Shown here in pieces: positions 42,613 to 49,441 of a DNA stretch of 50,904 nucleotides (its first letter is position 1; the number at the start of each line of letters is the position of its first letter). The stretch comes from Chloroflexota bacterium (GTDB lineage Bacteria; Chloroflexota; Anaerolineae; B4-G1), in assembly GCA_024232355.1 (NCBI GenBank), contig JAAEPW010001415.1, forward strand, positions 1 to 50,904, written 5' to 3'. A model generated the notes under the pieces. The model ran no database searches, had not been told where the DNA came from, and saw only the letters and a program-made list of their open reading frames with translations. The translations under genes and the position numbers were made by a program.

Positions 42613-42685
42613 TGGGTCTGGCGGGCAACGATCCCGCAGCTTCCGCTTTAAGAGAGCGGTACTCTGCCAATTGAGTTACAGACCC
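42613..42685 (-). tRNA. tRNA-Lys(CTT) with unusual T loop
   Basis: Acceptor GGGTCTG/CAGACCC, D arm ACTC/GAGT, anticodon arm CCGCT-CTCTTAA-AGCGG, T stem GCGGG/CCCGC with loop ATCGTTG, the same variant as in the Lys(TTT) gene. Confidence 0.9.
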
Positions 42686-42689
42686 AAGG

Positions 42690-42770
42690 TGCCGCTGATG
42701 GGAGTCGAACCCAGACGCTCTTGGCATCGGTTTTTGAGGCCGACGTGTCTACCAATTCCACCACAGCGGC
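42690..42770 (-). tRNA. tRNA-Leu(CAA)
   Basis: Acceptor GCCGCTG/CAGCGGC, anticodon loop CTCAAAA, long variable arm, T arm with TTCGACT loop, discriminator A. Confidence 0.9.
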
Positions 42771-42774
42771 TTGG

Positions 42775-42855
42775 TGCGCCAGGCGGGACTCGAACCCACA
42801 CGGATAAACCGCCAGGTTTTAAGCCTAGTGTGTCTACCAATTCCACCACTGGCGC
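42775..42855 (-). tRNA. tRNA-Leu(TAA)
   Basis: Acceptor GCGCCAG/CTGGCGC, anticodon arm CTAGG-CTTAAAA-CCTGG, long variable arm, T arm GTGGG-TTCGAGT-CCCGC. Confidence 0.93.
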
Positions 42856-42860
42856 AAAGG

Positions 42861-42932
42861 TGGGCGTGAGAGGATTCGAACCCCCATAACGTGGGTCTAA
42901 GCCGCGCACCTTTGCCGTTAGGTCACACGCCC
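42861..42932 (-). tRNA. tRNA with TAG anticodon (Leu codon CUA) but short variable arm
   Basis: Acceptor GGGCGTG/CACGCCC, D arm ACCT/AGGT, anticodon arm CGCGG-CTTAGAC-CCACG (one mismatch), 5-nt variable loop, T arm GGGGG-TTCGAAT-CCTCT. Leu tRNAs normally have a long variable arm, so charging identity is uncertain. Confidence 0.8.
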
Positions 42933-42935
42933 AAG

Positions 42936-43006
42936 AGGGAGGCCCCGGAATCGAACCGGGATTGCGCGGGCCACAACCGCGCGTTTTACCCTTAAACTAG
43001 CCCCCC
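42936..43006 (-). tRNA. tRNA-His(GTG), copy 1
   Basis: Acceptor GGGGGGC/GCCTCCC, anticodon arm CGCGG-TTGTGGC-CCGCG, T arm CCCGG-TTCGATT-CCGGG. It lacks the C73 expected for a bacterial tRNA-His. Confidence 0.88.
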
Positions 43007-43010
43007 AAGG

Positions 43011-43098
43011 CGGAAGGGACAGGAATCGAACCTGCAAAGCTGTTACGCTTGATTGATTTCAAATCAACGCCCCGCACCGCACTGGGGTCAACCCTTCC
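43011..43098 (-). tRNA. tRNA-Ser(TGA)
   Basis: Acceptor GGAAGGG/CCCTTCC, identical to the Ser(GCT) gene; anticodon arm GTTGA-TTTGAAA-TCAAT; long variable arm; T arm GCAGG-TTCGATT-CCTGT; discriminator G. Confidence 0.9.
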
Positions 43099-43103
43099 AC
43101 AAG

Positions 43104-43176
43104 CTACGGCACCAGGACTCGAACCTGGAACATCCTGGCTCACAACCAGGCGCTCTACCAATTGAGCTATGCCACA
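43104..43176 (-). tRNA. tRNA-His(GTG), copy 2
   Basis: Acceptor TGTGGCA/TGCCGTA, D arm GCTC/GAGC, anticodon arm CCTGG-TTGTGAG-CCAGG, T arm CCAGG-TTCGAGT-CCTGG. Confidence 0.9.
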
Positions 43177-43177
43177 G

Positions 43178-43259
43178 TGGGTCAGGCTGGACTTGAACCA
43201 ACTCACCCAAAGGACCAGGTTTACAGCCTGGCGCAGCTATCCATATCTGCCTCTGACCC
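43178..43259 (-). tRNA. tRNA-Tyr(GTA)
   Basis: Acceptor GGGTCAG/CTGACCC, anticodon arm CCAGG-CTGTAAA-CCTGG, long variable arm, T arm GTTGG-TTCAAGT-CCAGC, discriminator A. Confidence 0.93.
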
Positions 43260-43263
43260 ATAG

Positions 43264-43336
43264 CACCCTCGGCAGGGATCGAACCCGCAACCATTGGCTT
43301 CGAAGGCCACCGCTCTTCCAATTGAGCTACGAGGGT
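43264..43336 (-). tRNA. tRNA-Arg(TCG)
   Basis: Acceptor ACCCTCG/CGAGGGT, anticodon loop CTTCGAA, T arm GCGGG-TTCGATC-CCTGC, discriminator G. Confidence 0.91.
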
Positions 43337-43340
43337 ACAG

Positions 43341-43411
43341 TACCTCCACTCAGATTTGAACTGAGGTTTGCGGATCGAGAATCCGCCGTCCTGCCACTAG
43401 ACGATGGAGGC
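43341..43411 (-). tRNA. tRNA-Glu(CTC)
   Basis: Acceptor GCCTCCA/TGGAGGT, anticodon arm GCGGA-TTCTCGA-TCCGC, T arm CTCAG-TTCAAAT-CTGAG. Confidence 0.91.
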
Positions 43412-43417
43412 TAAATG

Positions 43418-43456
43418 CTGTCGTGAAGAGACTTGAACCCTGATTGTCAGTTTCTC
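43418..43456 (-). pseudogene. tRNA 3'-half fragment
   Basis: A T arm with TTCAAGT loop and a 3' acceptor strand (CACGACA) are present, but no D arm or matching 5' acceptor strand precedes them. A relic between Glu(CTC) and Asp. Confidence 0.55.
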
Positions 43457-43466
43457 GGCAATGAGG

Positions 43467-43541
43467 CAGTCCCGACGAGATTTGAACTCGCGATCTTCAC
43501 CTTGACAGGGTGACGGGGACTCCAGGCTCCCCCACGGGACT
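43467..43541 (-). tRNA. tRNA-Asp(GTC)
   Basis: Acceptor AGTCCCG/CGGGACT, D stem GGGG/CCCC, anticodon arm TCACC-CTGTCAA-GGTGA, T arm GCGAG-TTCAAAT-CTCGT, discriminator G. Confidence 0.93.
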
Positions 43542-43546
43542 ATAGG

Positions 43547-43618
43547 TAGCGAGGACGGGATTTGAACCCGCATAGAACAGATTATGACTCTGCCGAGTTA
43601 CCAGTACTCTACCTCGCA
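43547..43618 (-). tRNA. tRNA-Met or Ile2 (CAT)
   Basis: Acceptor TGCGAGG/CCTCGCT with an unpaired first position (T1-T72), D arm GAGT/ACTC, anticodon arm GCAGA-GTCATAA-TCTGT, T arm GCGGG-TTCAAAT-CCCGT. A 1-72 mismatch is an initiator feature, but the GGG/CCC anticodon-stem pairs of initiators are missing. Confidence 0.85.
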
Positions 43619-43619
43619 G

Positions 43620-43690
43620 TGGAAGCGGAGGGAATCGAACCCTCATTGCCTGGGTGCAAACCAGGTGTTTTCCCGTTAAACTACGCCCCC
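43620..43690 (-). tRNA. tRNA-Ala(TGC)
   Basis: Acceptor GGGGGCG/CGCTTCC, anticodon arm CCTGG-TTTGCAC-CCAGG, T loop TTCGATT, discriminator A. Confidence 0.92.
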
Positions 43691-43694
43691 ATAG

Positions 43695-43766
43695 TACCCG
43701 CACCTGGAGTTGAACCAGGGACCTCTCCCTTATCAGAGGAGCATTCTTCCGCTGAACTATGCGGGT
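43695..43766 (-). tRNA. tRNA-Ile(GAT)
   Basis: Acceptor ACCCGCA/TGCGGGT, anticodon arm CTCCT-CTGATAA-GGGAG, T arm CCTGG-TTCAACT-CCAGG, discriminator A. Confidence 0.92.
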
Positions 43767-43772
43767 AAAAAG

Positions 43773-43843
43773 AGCGGACACTAGGACTCGAACCCAGGAT
43801 TCAACCATGGCAAAGTTGCGTCTTACCACTAGACTATGTCCGC
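43773..43843 (-). tRNA. tRNA-Gly(GCC)
   Basis: Acceptor GCGGACA/TGTCCGC, anticodon arm CAACT-TTGCCAT-GGTTG, T arm CTGGG-TTCGAGT-CCTAG, discriminator T. Confidence 0.93.
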
Positions 43844-43878
43844 TAGTTTTCAATTGTCAAAGTTCTGCTACTCTCTGG

Positions 43879-43950
43879 CTGCGGTGGCAGGACTCGAACC
43901 TGCAATCTCACGGTTAACAGCCGTTCGCCTTACCGTTAGGCCACACCGCA
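43879..43950 (-). tRNA. tRNA-Asn(GTT)
   Basis: Acceptor TGCGGTG/CACCGCA, D arm GCCT/AGGC, anticodon loop CTGTTAA, T arm GCAGG-TTCGAGT-CCTGC, discriminator G. Confidence 0.93.
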
Positions 43951-43957
43951 ATGTAAG

Positions 43958-44029
43958 CGGGCCGACCAGGACTCGAACATGGAGCACAGCTTTTGGAGAG
44001 CTGCTGCTTGCCAATTAACAAATCGACCC
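43958..44029 (-). tRNA. tRNA-Trp(CCA)
   Basis: First gene of the array in transcription order. Acceptor GGGTCGA/TCGGCCC, anticodon arm CAGCT-CTCCAAA-AGCTG, T loop TTCGAGT, weak D arm, discriminator G. Confidence 0.85.
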
Positions 44030-44038
44030 ATAAAGCAA

Positions 44039-44073
44039 AAGCGCGGGGGCTTTTGGTGTGCTCCCCCGCGCTT
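44039..44073 (-). terminator. Terminator-like hairpin just upstream of the tRNA array
   Basis: 11-bp stem AAGCGCGGGGG/CCCCCGCGCTT, followed on the minus strand by TTTGCTTT. It ends about 10 nt before the first tRNA (Trp). Either it terminates an upstream RNA or it attenuates the array. Confidence 0.6.
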
Positions 44074-44280
44074 GGTGTACGTGTACCCAAAGTATCTAAG
44101 TGGGGGAGCCTCCTGTACCAGTTGGATTGATGGCATCATGCTGTAGCAGGCACGGCTTACTGGACCGCTTAGACAAGGCGGCCGCCGATTCTATTTCTGA
44201 TTTATGCCAAAATCTTCTTGTTTTCTTCATCTTGATTCTCTAGTACAGGTTTTCTTTGCTACTGTTGCCAATGTTATATA
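44074..44280 (-). other. Possible second structured RNA upstream of the array
   Basis: Minus-strand sequence ending at the hairpin 44039-44073 contains pairing segments TCTAAG/CTTAGA and a GGGTACACGTACACC hairpin. No convincing promoter or known RNA family seen. Confidence 0.3.
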
Positions 44281-44282
44281 AA

Positions 44283-44478
44283 TTAAAAGAGCGGGGGTTT
44301 TGGTTTAACCCCCGCTCTTGGCAGTTGATTGATCAATGCGCCTAAACGCAAATCACGAGGGTAAACGCCTCCCGGCCACCATACCGAAATTACGGCTATC
44401 GCTTAGGCACGGCAAAGCCAACCGATAATGTTCATCGGCTGTCGATATGGATTTTGACCAAAAGTGTCTCGCCTTCAT
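44283..44478 (-). ncRNA. Putative structured ncRNA with own promoter and terminator
   Basis: A promoter lies at 44483-44515 and the RNA ends in a terminator (stem AAGAGCGGGGGTT/AACCCCCGCTCTT followed by TTTAATT). Internal structure: GCCTAAGCG/CGTTTAGGC long-range stem and a CCGAT/ATCGG hairpin. The segment AGCCGATGAACATTATCGG loosely resembles the Y-motif strand of element 5, but the match is weak. Not recognised as 6S, SRP, RNase P or tmRNA. Confidence 0.5.
44287..44319 (-). terminator. Terminator of the ncRNA
   Basis: 13-bp stem AAGAGCGGGGGTT/AACCCCCGCTCTT, then TTTAATT on the minus strand. Confidence 0.7.
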
Positions 44479-44482
44479 AGTA

Positions 44483-44515
44483 ATTATATGATACCATAAA
44501 ATGGACTGTCGTCAA
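44483..44515 (-). promoter_or_regulatory. Promoter for the ncRNA and possibly the tRNA array
   Basis: Minus strand TTGACG (44515-44510), 16-bp spacer, TATCAT (44493-44488), with an overlapping TATAAT at 44488-44483. Confidence 0.55.
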
Positions 44516-44538
44516 GTTCACTCGAGGTGCATTGAACC

Positions 44539-44566
44539 TTGACAATCTCATATCTTCAAGTATACT
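44539..44566 (+). promoter_or_regulatory. Strong promoter for tRNA-Ala(GGC) and possibly the T-box operon
   Basis: TTGACA (44539-44544), 16-bp spacer, TATACT (44561-44566), 57 bp before the tRNA. Divergent from the ncRNA promoter. Confidence 0.7.
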
Positions 44567-44622
44567 ACCGCTCGCAAGTGGCAAAAATAGCAACTTGAAA
44601 TCATTCAACGCCACTCTAACGT

Positions 44623-44695
44623 GGGCCTGTAGCGCAGTTGGGAGCGCACCACAATGGCATTGTGGGGGTCGAGGGTTCGAGTCCCTCCAGGTCCA
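44623..44695 (+). tRNA. tRNA-Ala(GGC)
   Basis: Acceptor GGGCCTG/CAGGTCC, D stem GCGC/GCGC, anticodon arm CCACA-ATGGCAT-TGTGG, T arm GAGGG-TTCGAGT-CCCTC, discriminator A, then a run of eight T. It is on the opposite strand from the large array. Confidence 0.95.
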
Positions 44696-44721
44696 CTTTT
44701 TTTTATCAATTGATATGTAAC

Positions 44722-44996
44722 AGGCTGTGAACAGGAGTAGTAGGCCATCCCCACAGCGAGCTGGGAAAATCAGGTGAAAGCCCAGCAGACCAAGTGCCCA
44801 CGGGGAGCACTATAGTTTTTTAGGCTGAACTCGCCTGAGAGCCTCGTTGGTGAAAACTAGAACAAGTAACTGGCGGCGATTGGCCCCCGTTAACGGGCTG
44901 AGAGTGGGAGGTAACTGGTTCTGTAAAAGGTTACCCTCCAATCAGGGTGGTACCACGGAGTGCCCCTTCGTCCCTGAGACGAAGGGGCTTTTTTTA
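44722..44996 (+). promoter_or_regulatory. T-box riboswitch, Leu (CTC) specifier
   Basis: The T-box sequence AGGGTGGTACCACGG is at 44944-44958. Its TGGT pairs with an ACCA 3' end, fitting tRNA-Leu (discriminator A). The specifier side has GAACTCGCC with CTC at 44830-44832, a leucine codon, and an AGTAGTA S-turn-like sequence in stem I. A terminator follows: stem GCCCCTTCGTC/GACGAAGGGGC (44962-44972, 44978-44988) plus T7. Uncharged tRNA-Leu should favour the antiterminator and expression of ilvE, the MBL gene and leuS. Confidence 0.92.
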
Positions 44997-45018
44997 TTTC
45001 ATTCTAAAGGAGATAATA

Positions 45019-45948
45019 ATGAGCCACATTGAACCCACTTCTTGGATTTGGTACAACGGCAAGTTGGTGTCTTGGGACGAGGCGCGCGTACACGTCTTTG
45101 CCCATGCGCTTCACTACGGTTCCAGTGTGTTCGAAGGTATTCGCGCCTACCCCACATCTCGCGGACCGGCCGTGCTCGGCTTGGAGCCTCACGTACACCG
45201 GCTTTTTGAGTCGTGCAAGATTTTCCGTATGCCGATTCCATACTTACCGGAAGAGGTCTCTCAGGCTATTCTGGAGACGGTTCGAGCCAACAAGCTCGAA
45301 TCTTGTTACATCCGCCCGTTGGTCTTTCGCGGCCTGGGCGTGATTTCCCTCGATCCGCGTGCCTGTCCAGTTGAAGTTATGGTCGGTACGATCGCGTTTG
45401 GGCAGTTCTTGGGCGATGAAGCGCTCAAAGCAGGCGTCGACGTTGGTGTCAGCACTTGGCAGCGCATGACACCCAACACCTTCCCGGCGATGGCGAAAAT
45501 AGGCGGCCAATATGTTAGTTCACAACTGATCGTTATGGAGGCCCACGACCGAGGCTTTGCGGAAGGGATCGCGATGAACACCGCTGGCTATGTCAGTGAA
45601 GGCAGTGGGGAGAATCTGTTCCTGGTAAAGGACGGTGTGCTCTACACGCCGCCTGTGACGGCATCGATATTGGCGGGCATTACCAGGGCGTTCGTCATCC
45701 AATTGGCGCGCGACTTGGGCTATCAGGTAAAAGAAGAGTTGATCGTTCGCGAAATGCTCTATCTGGCCAACGAGATCTTTTTCACTGGGACAGCCGCCGA
45801 GGTTAGCCCCGTCCGTAGTGTGGATGGCATCCAGATCGGTGCCGGAGAGAGAGGCCCTGTGACCACTCATCTGCAAGAGCAGTTCTTTGGCATCGTCAAG
45901 GGCGAATTGGAAGATCGGTTTGGCTGGATGACGCTGGTGGAGGGGTAA
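45019..45948 (+). CDS. ilvE: Branched-chain amino acid aminotransferase
   Basis: 309 residues from the ATG at 45019 (AAGGAG 7 nt upstream), the usual length for class IV PLP aminotransferases. SWIWYNGKLVSWDEARVHVFAHALHYGSSVFEGIRAY opens the fold; PAMAKIGGQYVSSQLIVMEA carries the PLP-binding lysine; NTAGYVSEGSGENLF, EIFFTGTAAEVSPVRSVDG and the YIRPLVFRG stretch are IlvE signatures. It transfers the amino group between glutamate and branched-chain 2-oxo acids. First gene after the leucine T-box, so made when charged tRNA-Leu is scarce. Confidence 0.96.
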   Translation: MSHIEPTSWIWYNGKLVSWDEARVHVFAHALHYGSSVFEGIRAYPTSRGPAVLGLEPHVHRLFESCKIFRMPIPYLPEEVSQAILETVRANKLESCYIRPLVFRGLGVISLDPRACPVEVMVGTIAFGQFLGDEALKAGVDVGVSTWQRMTPNTFPAMAKIGGQYVSSQLIVMEAHDRGFAEGIAMNTAGYVSEGSGENLFLVKDGVLYTPPVTASILAGITRAFVIQLARDLGYQVKEELIVREMLYLANEIFFTGTAAEVSPVRSVDGIQIGAGERGPVTTHLQEQFFGIVKGELEDRFGWMTLVEG

Positions 45949-45952
45949 TAGA

Positions 45953-46852
45953 GTGAATCGGGTTGAACTGGCCCCCGGCGTATTCCACTTGCAGAGCGGT
46001 TCCAATATAGGGTTGGTCGTGCAAGATGGAAAGGCGCTATTGATCGACGCGGGTCTGGACAAGGATGCCGCTCGAAGAGTACTGCGCGTTGCCGATGAAC
46101 TGGGCGTCACTTTAGAAGCAGTGTTCATCACCCATGCCCACGCCGACCATTTTGGGGGCGCGTATTTCTTGCAGCGTCGGGCCGAGGTGCCGCTGTATGC
46201 CCCAGTGCTAGAGGCGGCGATGATGGAAAACCCCATCATCGAACCGCTCTATCTCTTTAGTGGAGCAGCACCGATTCAAGACCTGCGCCACAAGTTCACG
46301 CTGGCCAGGCCCTGTCGTATCGACCACGTGGTGGAGGAGCCGGGACTGCTAGAGATCGGCTCGTTCCAGGTAAAGGTCGAGTTGTTGCCGGGGCACGCTC
46401 CCAACCAGATGGGAGTGGCCGTGAGAGATGTGTTTTTCTGCGCCGATGTATTCTTTCCGGAGGAAACAATCGTCAAACACAAAATCACCTTTTGTATGGA
46501 CATGGATGACACCCTGGCAACTCTGAGGCAATTGCCCAATTTACCCTATGCCCATTTCGCTCCTGGTCACGGGCCGGCCTACAAATCTGGCGACGAAATC
46601 GCGCACATCTGTACCGCCAACGAGCAACGGTTAGAACAGATACGAGAACAAGTCTATGCGGCTACCGAGGAACCACAAGGGACGTCGGCTTTGGTCAAGC
46701 AAATAGCCTACGACTTAAACCTGCGTCTGACGACGGCAACCGCTTATTTTCTTACTCGGACGACCATTCTCGCTGCGCTCTCGTCGTTGGAAAAGGCAGG
46801 CCAGGTGACAGCCCGGATGGAGAGTAACCAGTTGTTGTGGTGGCAAGGTTGA
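45953..46852 (+). CDS. Metallo-beta-lactamase-fold hydrolase
   Basis: 299 residues, GTG start at 45953 four bp after ilvE with GGAGG about 10 nt upstream. The metal-binding motif THAHADHFGG (HxHxDH), LLPGHAPNQMGV (third His), CADVFFPEE (bridging Asp) and FAPGHG (last His) are complete. A C-terminal helical domain of about 80 residues, with a winged-helix look (ALVKQIAYDLNLRLTTATAYF), resembles the extension of LACTB2-like MBL proteins. Substrate unknown. Its place between ilvE and leuS suggests a linked metabolic or editing role, but this is only context. Confidence 0.9.
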   Translation: MNRVELAPGVFHLQSGSNIGLVVQDGKALLIDAGLDKDAARRVLRVADELGVTLEAVFITHAHADHFGGAYFLQRRAEVPLYAPVLEAAMMENPIIEPLYLFSGAAPIQDLRHKFTLARPCRIDHVVEEPGLLEIGSFQVKVELLPGHAPNQMGVAVRDVFFCADVFFPEETIVKHKITFCMDMDDTLATLRQLPNLPYAHFAPGHGPAYKSGDEIAHICTANEQRLEQIREQVYAATEEPQGTSALVKQIAYDLNLRLTTATAYFLTRTTILAALSSLEKAGQVTARMESNQLLWWQG

Positions 46853-46902
46853 GTACGCGTATGACGGATAGTCAAGTAAAACAAGATGACAGGAGGAACA
46901 AA

Positions 46903-49365
46903 ATGGCAGAATCCTATGTGCCCCAGGATATCGAGAAAAAATGGCAGAAAAAGTGGGAGGACGACCAACTCTACCGCTCTGTAATTGACCACGACAAGCC
47001 CAAACACTATGCATTGACCATGCTCCCATATCCCAGCGGCGACCTGCACATCGGTCACTGGTATGCGATGGCGCCCAGCGACACCCGTGCCCGCTATATG
47101 CGGATGCGCGGGTACAACGTTCTTTTCCCCATAGGGTTCGATGCCTTTGGCCTTCCGGCGGAGAACGCCGCCATCAAGCGCGGCATCCATCCCCACAAGT
47201 GGACGTTGTCCAACGTCGAAAAGATGCAGGGCCAGTTTAGGACTATGGGGACCATGTTCGACTGGGAACGAGAGGCCATCTCTTGCCTGCCGGGTTACTA
47301 TCGGTGGACATCGTGGTTCTTTTTAAAGCTGTACGATATGGGGCTGGCCTACCGCAAAAAATCACCAGTAGACTTTTGCCCTCAGTGCAATACCACTCTA
47401 GCGCGGGAGCAGGTCTGGGGCGAGGATCGTCACTGCGAGCGCTGCAACACACCTGTTATCAAAAAGGAACTGGAGCAATGGTTCTGGCGCATCACCGACT
47501 ATGTCGATGAATTGCTCGACTTTTCCAAGATCGACTGGCCCGAGCGAGTGGTCACGATGCAAACCAACTGGATCGGTCGCAGCGAGGGAGCCGACGTCAC
47601 CTTTCTCACCGAACAGGGTGATCCAATGGTCGTTTTCACCACCCGCCCGGACACTCTCTGGGGTGCGACCTTTATGGTGCTGGCCCCAGAGCACCCACTG
47701 GTGGATAAACTGGCCACGCCCGAATACACGGAAGCAGTGGCGGCGTACAAATTCCAGGCGACCCGCCAGAGCGAGATCGAGCGCATGTCGACCGAAAAGG
47801 AAAAGACAGGCATCTTTACCGGTGCTTTTGCCGTCAACCCGGTCAACGACGAGCGTATTCCTATCTGGATCGCCGATTATGTAATGATGACTTATGGCAC
47901 GGGGGCTATTATGGCCGTCCCGGCTCACGACGAGCGGGACTTTGAGTTTGCCCAAAAGTATGACCTGCCAATCCCGGTGGTCATAGAGCCTCCAGATTGG
48001 GATGGTGATCCGTTGGCAAAAGCCTACACTGGCCCTGGTGCAATGATCAATTCTGGTCCTTTTACCGGGACGCCGGATGATGTCGCCGTGAGAAAAGTGA
48101 CCGATTGGTTGGAGGAGCGGGGAACCGGCAAGTTTGCCGTCAACTATCGCATCCGCGACTGGTTGATCTCCCGCCAGCGATACTGGGGGGCGCCTATCCC
48201 AATGATCTATTGTGACAGGTGCGGCGTTGTCCCCGTTCCCTACGAGGATCTGCCAGTACTGCTGCCGGAGGATGCCGAGTTCCTGCCTACAGGTGAGAGT
48301 CCGCTCAGGTATCACGAGAGCTTTTTGAACACCACCTGCCCCAAGTGTGACGGTCCCGCCACTCGCGAAACCGACACGATGGACACCTTTGCCTGTTCCT
48401 CCTGGTACAACTATGCTTATCTAAGCCCGTACTATAAAGAGAACGAGCCAACCAGCGCCGACTCGATGCCCTTTGATCCGAAAGAGGCCAAGTATTGGGT
48501 TCCGGTGGATGTCTACACCGGCGGTATCGAGCACGCTACGATGCACCTGATCTATACCCGCTTTTTCACTATGGCGATGCGGGATATGGGACTGCTGGAT
48601 TTCGACGAACCGATGACGGTCTTGCGCAATCAAGGCATCATCCTGGGCGAGGATAGCGAAAAGATGTCCAAGAGCCGGGGCAATGTGATTGCGCCTGACG
48701 GCCTAGTGGAGCGGTACGGAGCCGATGCAGTGCGCAGCTATTTGATGTTTGGCTGGCGGTGGGATCAGGGTGGACCGTGGGACTCGCACGGCATCGAGGG
48801 GGTCGTCCGCTGGCTTCCTCGCGTCTGGAACCTGGTGCTGGAACATGATGAGGCAAAGGGCACTCCGACGGACAAACAAATCGCCGAACTGCGCCGCTGG
48901 ACCCACAAGACGATCAAGCGCGTCACCGACGATATGGAGGCATTTACCTTTAACACCATCATCGCCGGGCTGATGGAGTTTAGCAACGCGCTGCAAAAGG
49001 CCAAGCAGACAGCGGTTTATGGGACAGAAGCCTGGGCGGAAGCTATCGAGACACTGCTGTTGTTGCTGGCTCCTTGCTGCCCCCACATCGCCGAAGAGTT
49101 GTGGACGCGGATTGACCGGCCTTACTCGGTCCACAAGCAATCTTGGCCCACGTTCAACGCCGACCTGGCAGCCGATAAAGTGATCACCCTGATCGTGCAG
49201 ATCAACAGCAAGGTGCGCGCGCGGATCGAGGCCGCCGTCGACATCACCGAAGAAGCAGCGCGAGAGGCGGCTCTGTCGGATGAGAACGTTCGGCGGCACA
49301 TTGGAGATCGGGAGATTCGCAAGGTGATCTATGTGCCGGGACGCTTGGTGAATATTGTAGCATAG
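46903..49365 (+). CDS. leuS: Leucyl-tRNA synthetase
   Basis: 820 residues from the ATG at 46903, preceded by AGGAGG; in-frame codons upstream overlap the MBL gene and have no such site. The class I signatures are YPSGDLHIGHWYAM (HIGH) and EDSEKMSKSRGN (KMSKS). The CP1 editing domain contains TTRPDTLWGATFMVLAPEHP and the conserved YGTGAIMAVPAHDERD. Zinc-type cysteines appear at FCPQCN and CERC and again at YCDRCG. A C-terminal LeuRS domain ends the protein. Standard bacterial length. Regulation by the leucine T-box 2 kb upstream fits its product. Confidence 0.97.
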   Translation: MAESYVPQDIEKKWQKKWEDDQLYRSVIDHDKPKHYALTMLPYPSGDLHIGHWYAMAPSDTRARYMRMRGYNVLFPIGFDAFGLPAENAAIKRGIHPHKWTLSNVEKMQGQFRTMGTMFDWEREAISCLPGYYRWTSWFFLKLYDMGLAYRKKSPVDFCPQCNTTLAREQVWGEDRHCERCNTPVIKKELEQWFWRITDYVDELLDFSKIDWPERVVTMQTNWIGRSEGADVTFLTEQGDPMVVFTTRPDTLWGATFMVLAPEHPLVDKLATPEYTEAVAAYKFQATRQSEIERMSTEKEKTGIFTGAFAVNPVNDERIPIWIADYVMMTYGTGAIMAVPAHDERDFEFAQKYDLPIPVVIEPPDWDGDPLAKAYTGPGAMINSGPFTGTPDDVAVRKVTDWLEERGTGKFAVNYRIRDWLISRQRYWGAPIPMIYCDRCGVVPVPYEDLPVLLPEDAEFLPTGESPLRYHESFLNTTCPKCDGPATRETDTMDTFACSSWYNYAYLSPYYKENEPTSADSMPFDPKEAKYWVPVDVYTGGIEHATMHLIYTRFFTMAMRDMGLLDFDEPMTVLRNQGIILGEDSEKMSKSRGNVIAPDGLVERYGADAVRSYLMFGWRWDQGGPWDSHGIEGVVRWLPRVWNLVLEHDEAKGTPTDKQIAELRRWTHKTIKRVTDDMEAFTFNTIIAGLMEFSNALQKAKQTAVYGTEAWAEAIETLLLLLAPCCPHIAEELWTRIDRPYSVHKQSWPTFNADLAADKVITLIVQINSKVRARIEAAVDITEEAAREAALSDENVRRHIGDREIRKVIYVPGRLVNIVA

Positions 49366-49441
49366 GACAATTAGACAAACCTCCAAGGTCCCAAACTCAA
49401 GGGGGTGCGTTACAGTTTAGTTGGATGTAAGAGGTAGCAGA

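Noticed and set aside
41400..43853. Many short frames across the tRNA array, some resembling database false proteins (for example VAQLAEHPLCKWEVKGSSPF)
   Set aside because: These are translations of tRNA genes; cloverleaf structures explain the sequence completely.
41421..44029. A tRNA-Sec (TCA anticodon) in the array
   Set aside because: None of the array members has a TCA anticodon or the long acceptor/T-arm geometry of tRNA-Sec, so selC must be sought elsewhere.
40364..44029. CRISPR array, suggested by regular spacing of short repeated motifs (TTCGAA, GAACC)
   Set aside because: The repeats are T-loop sequences of tRNA genes and vary in spacing; there are no identical repeats or cas genes.
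47398..48315. Minus-strand frame of 305 codons
   Set aside because: Antisense to leuS; no domain content.
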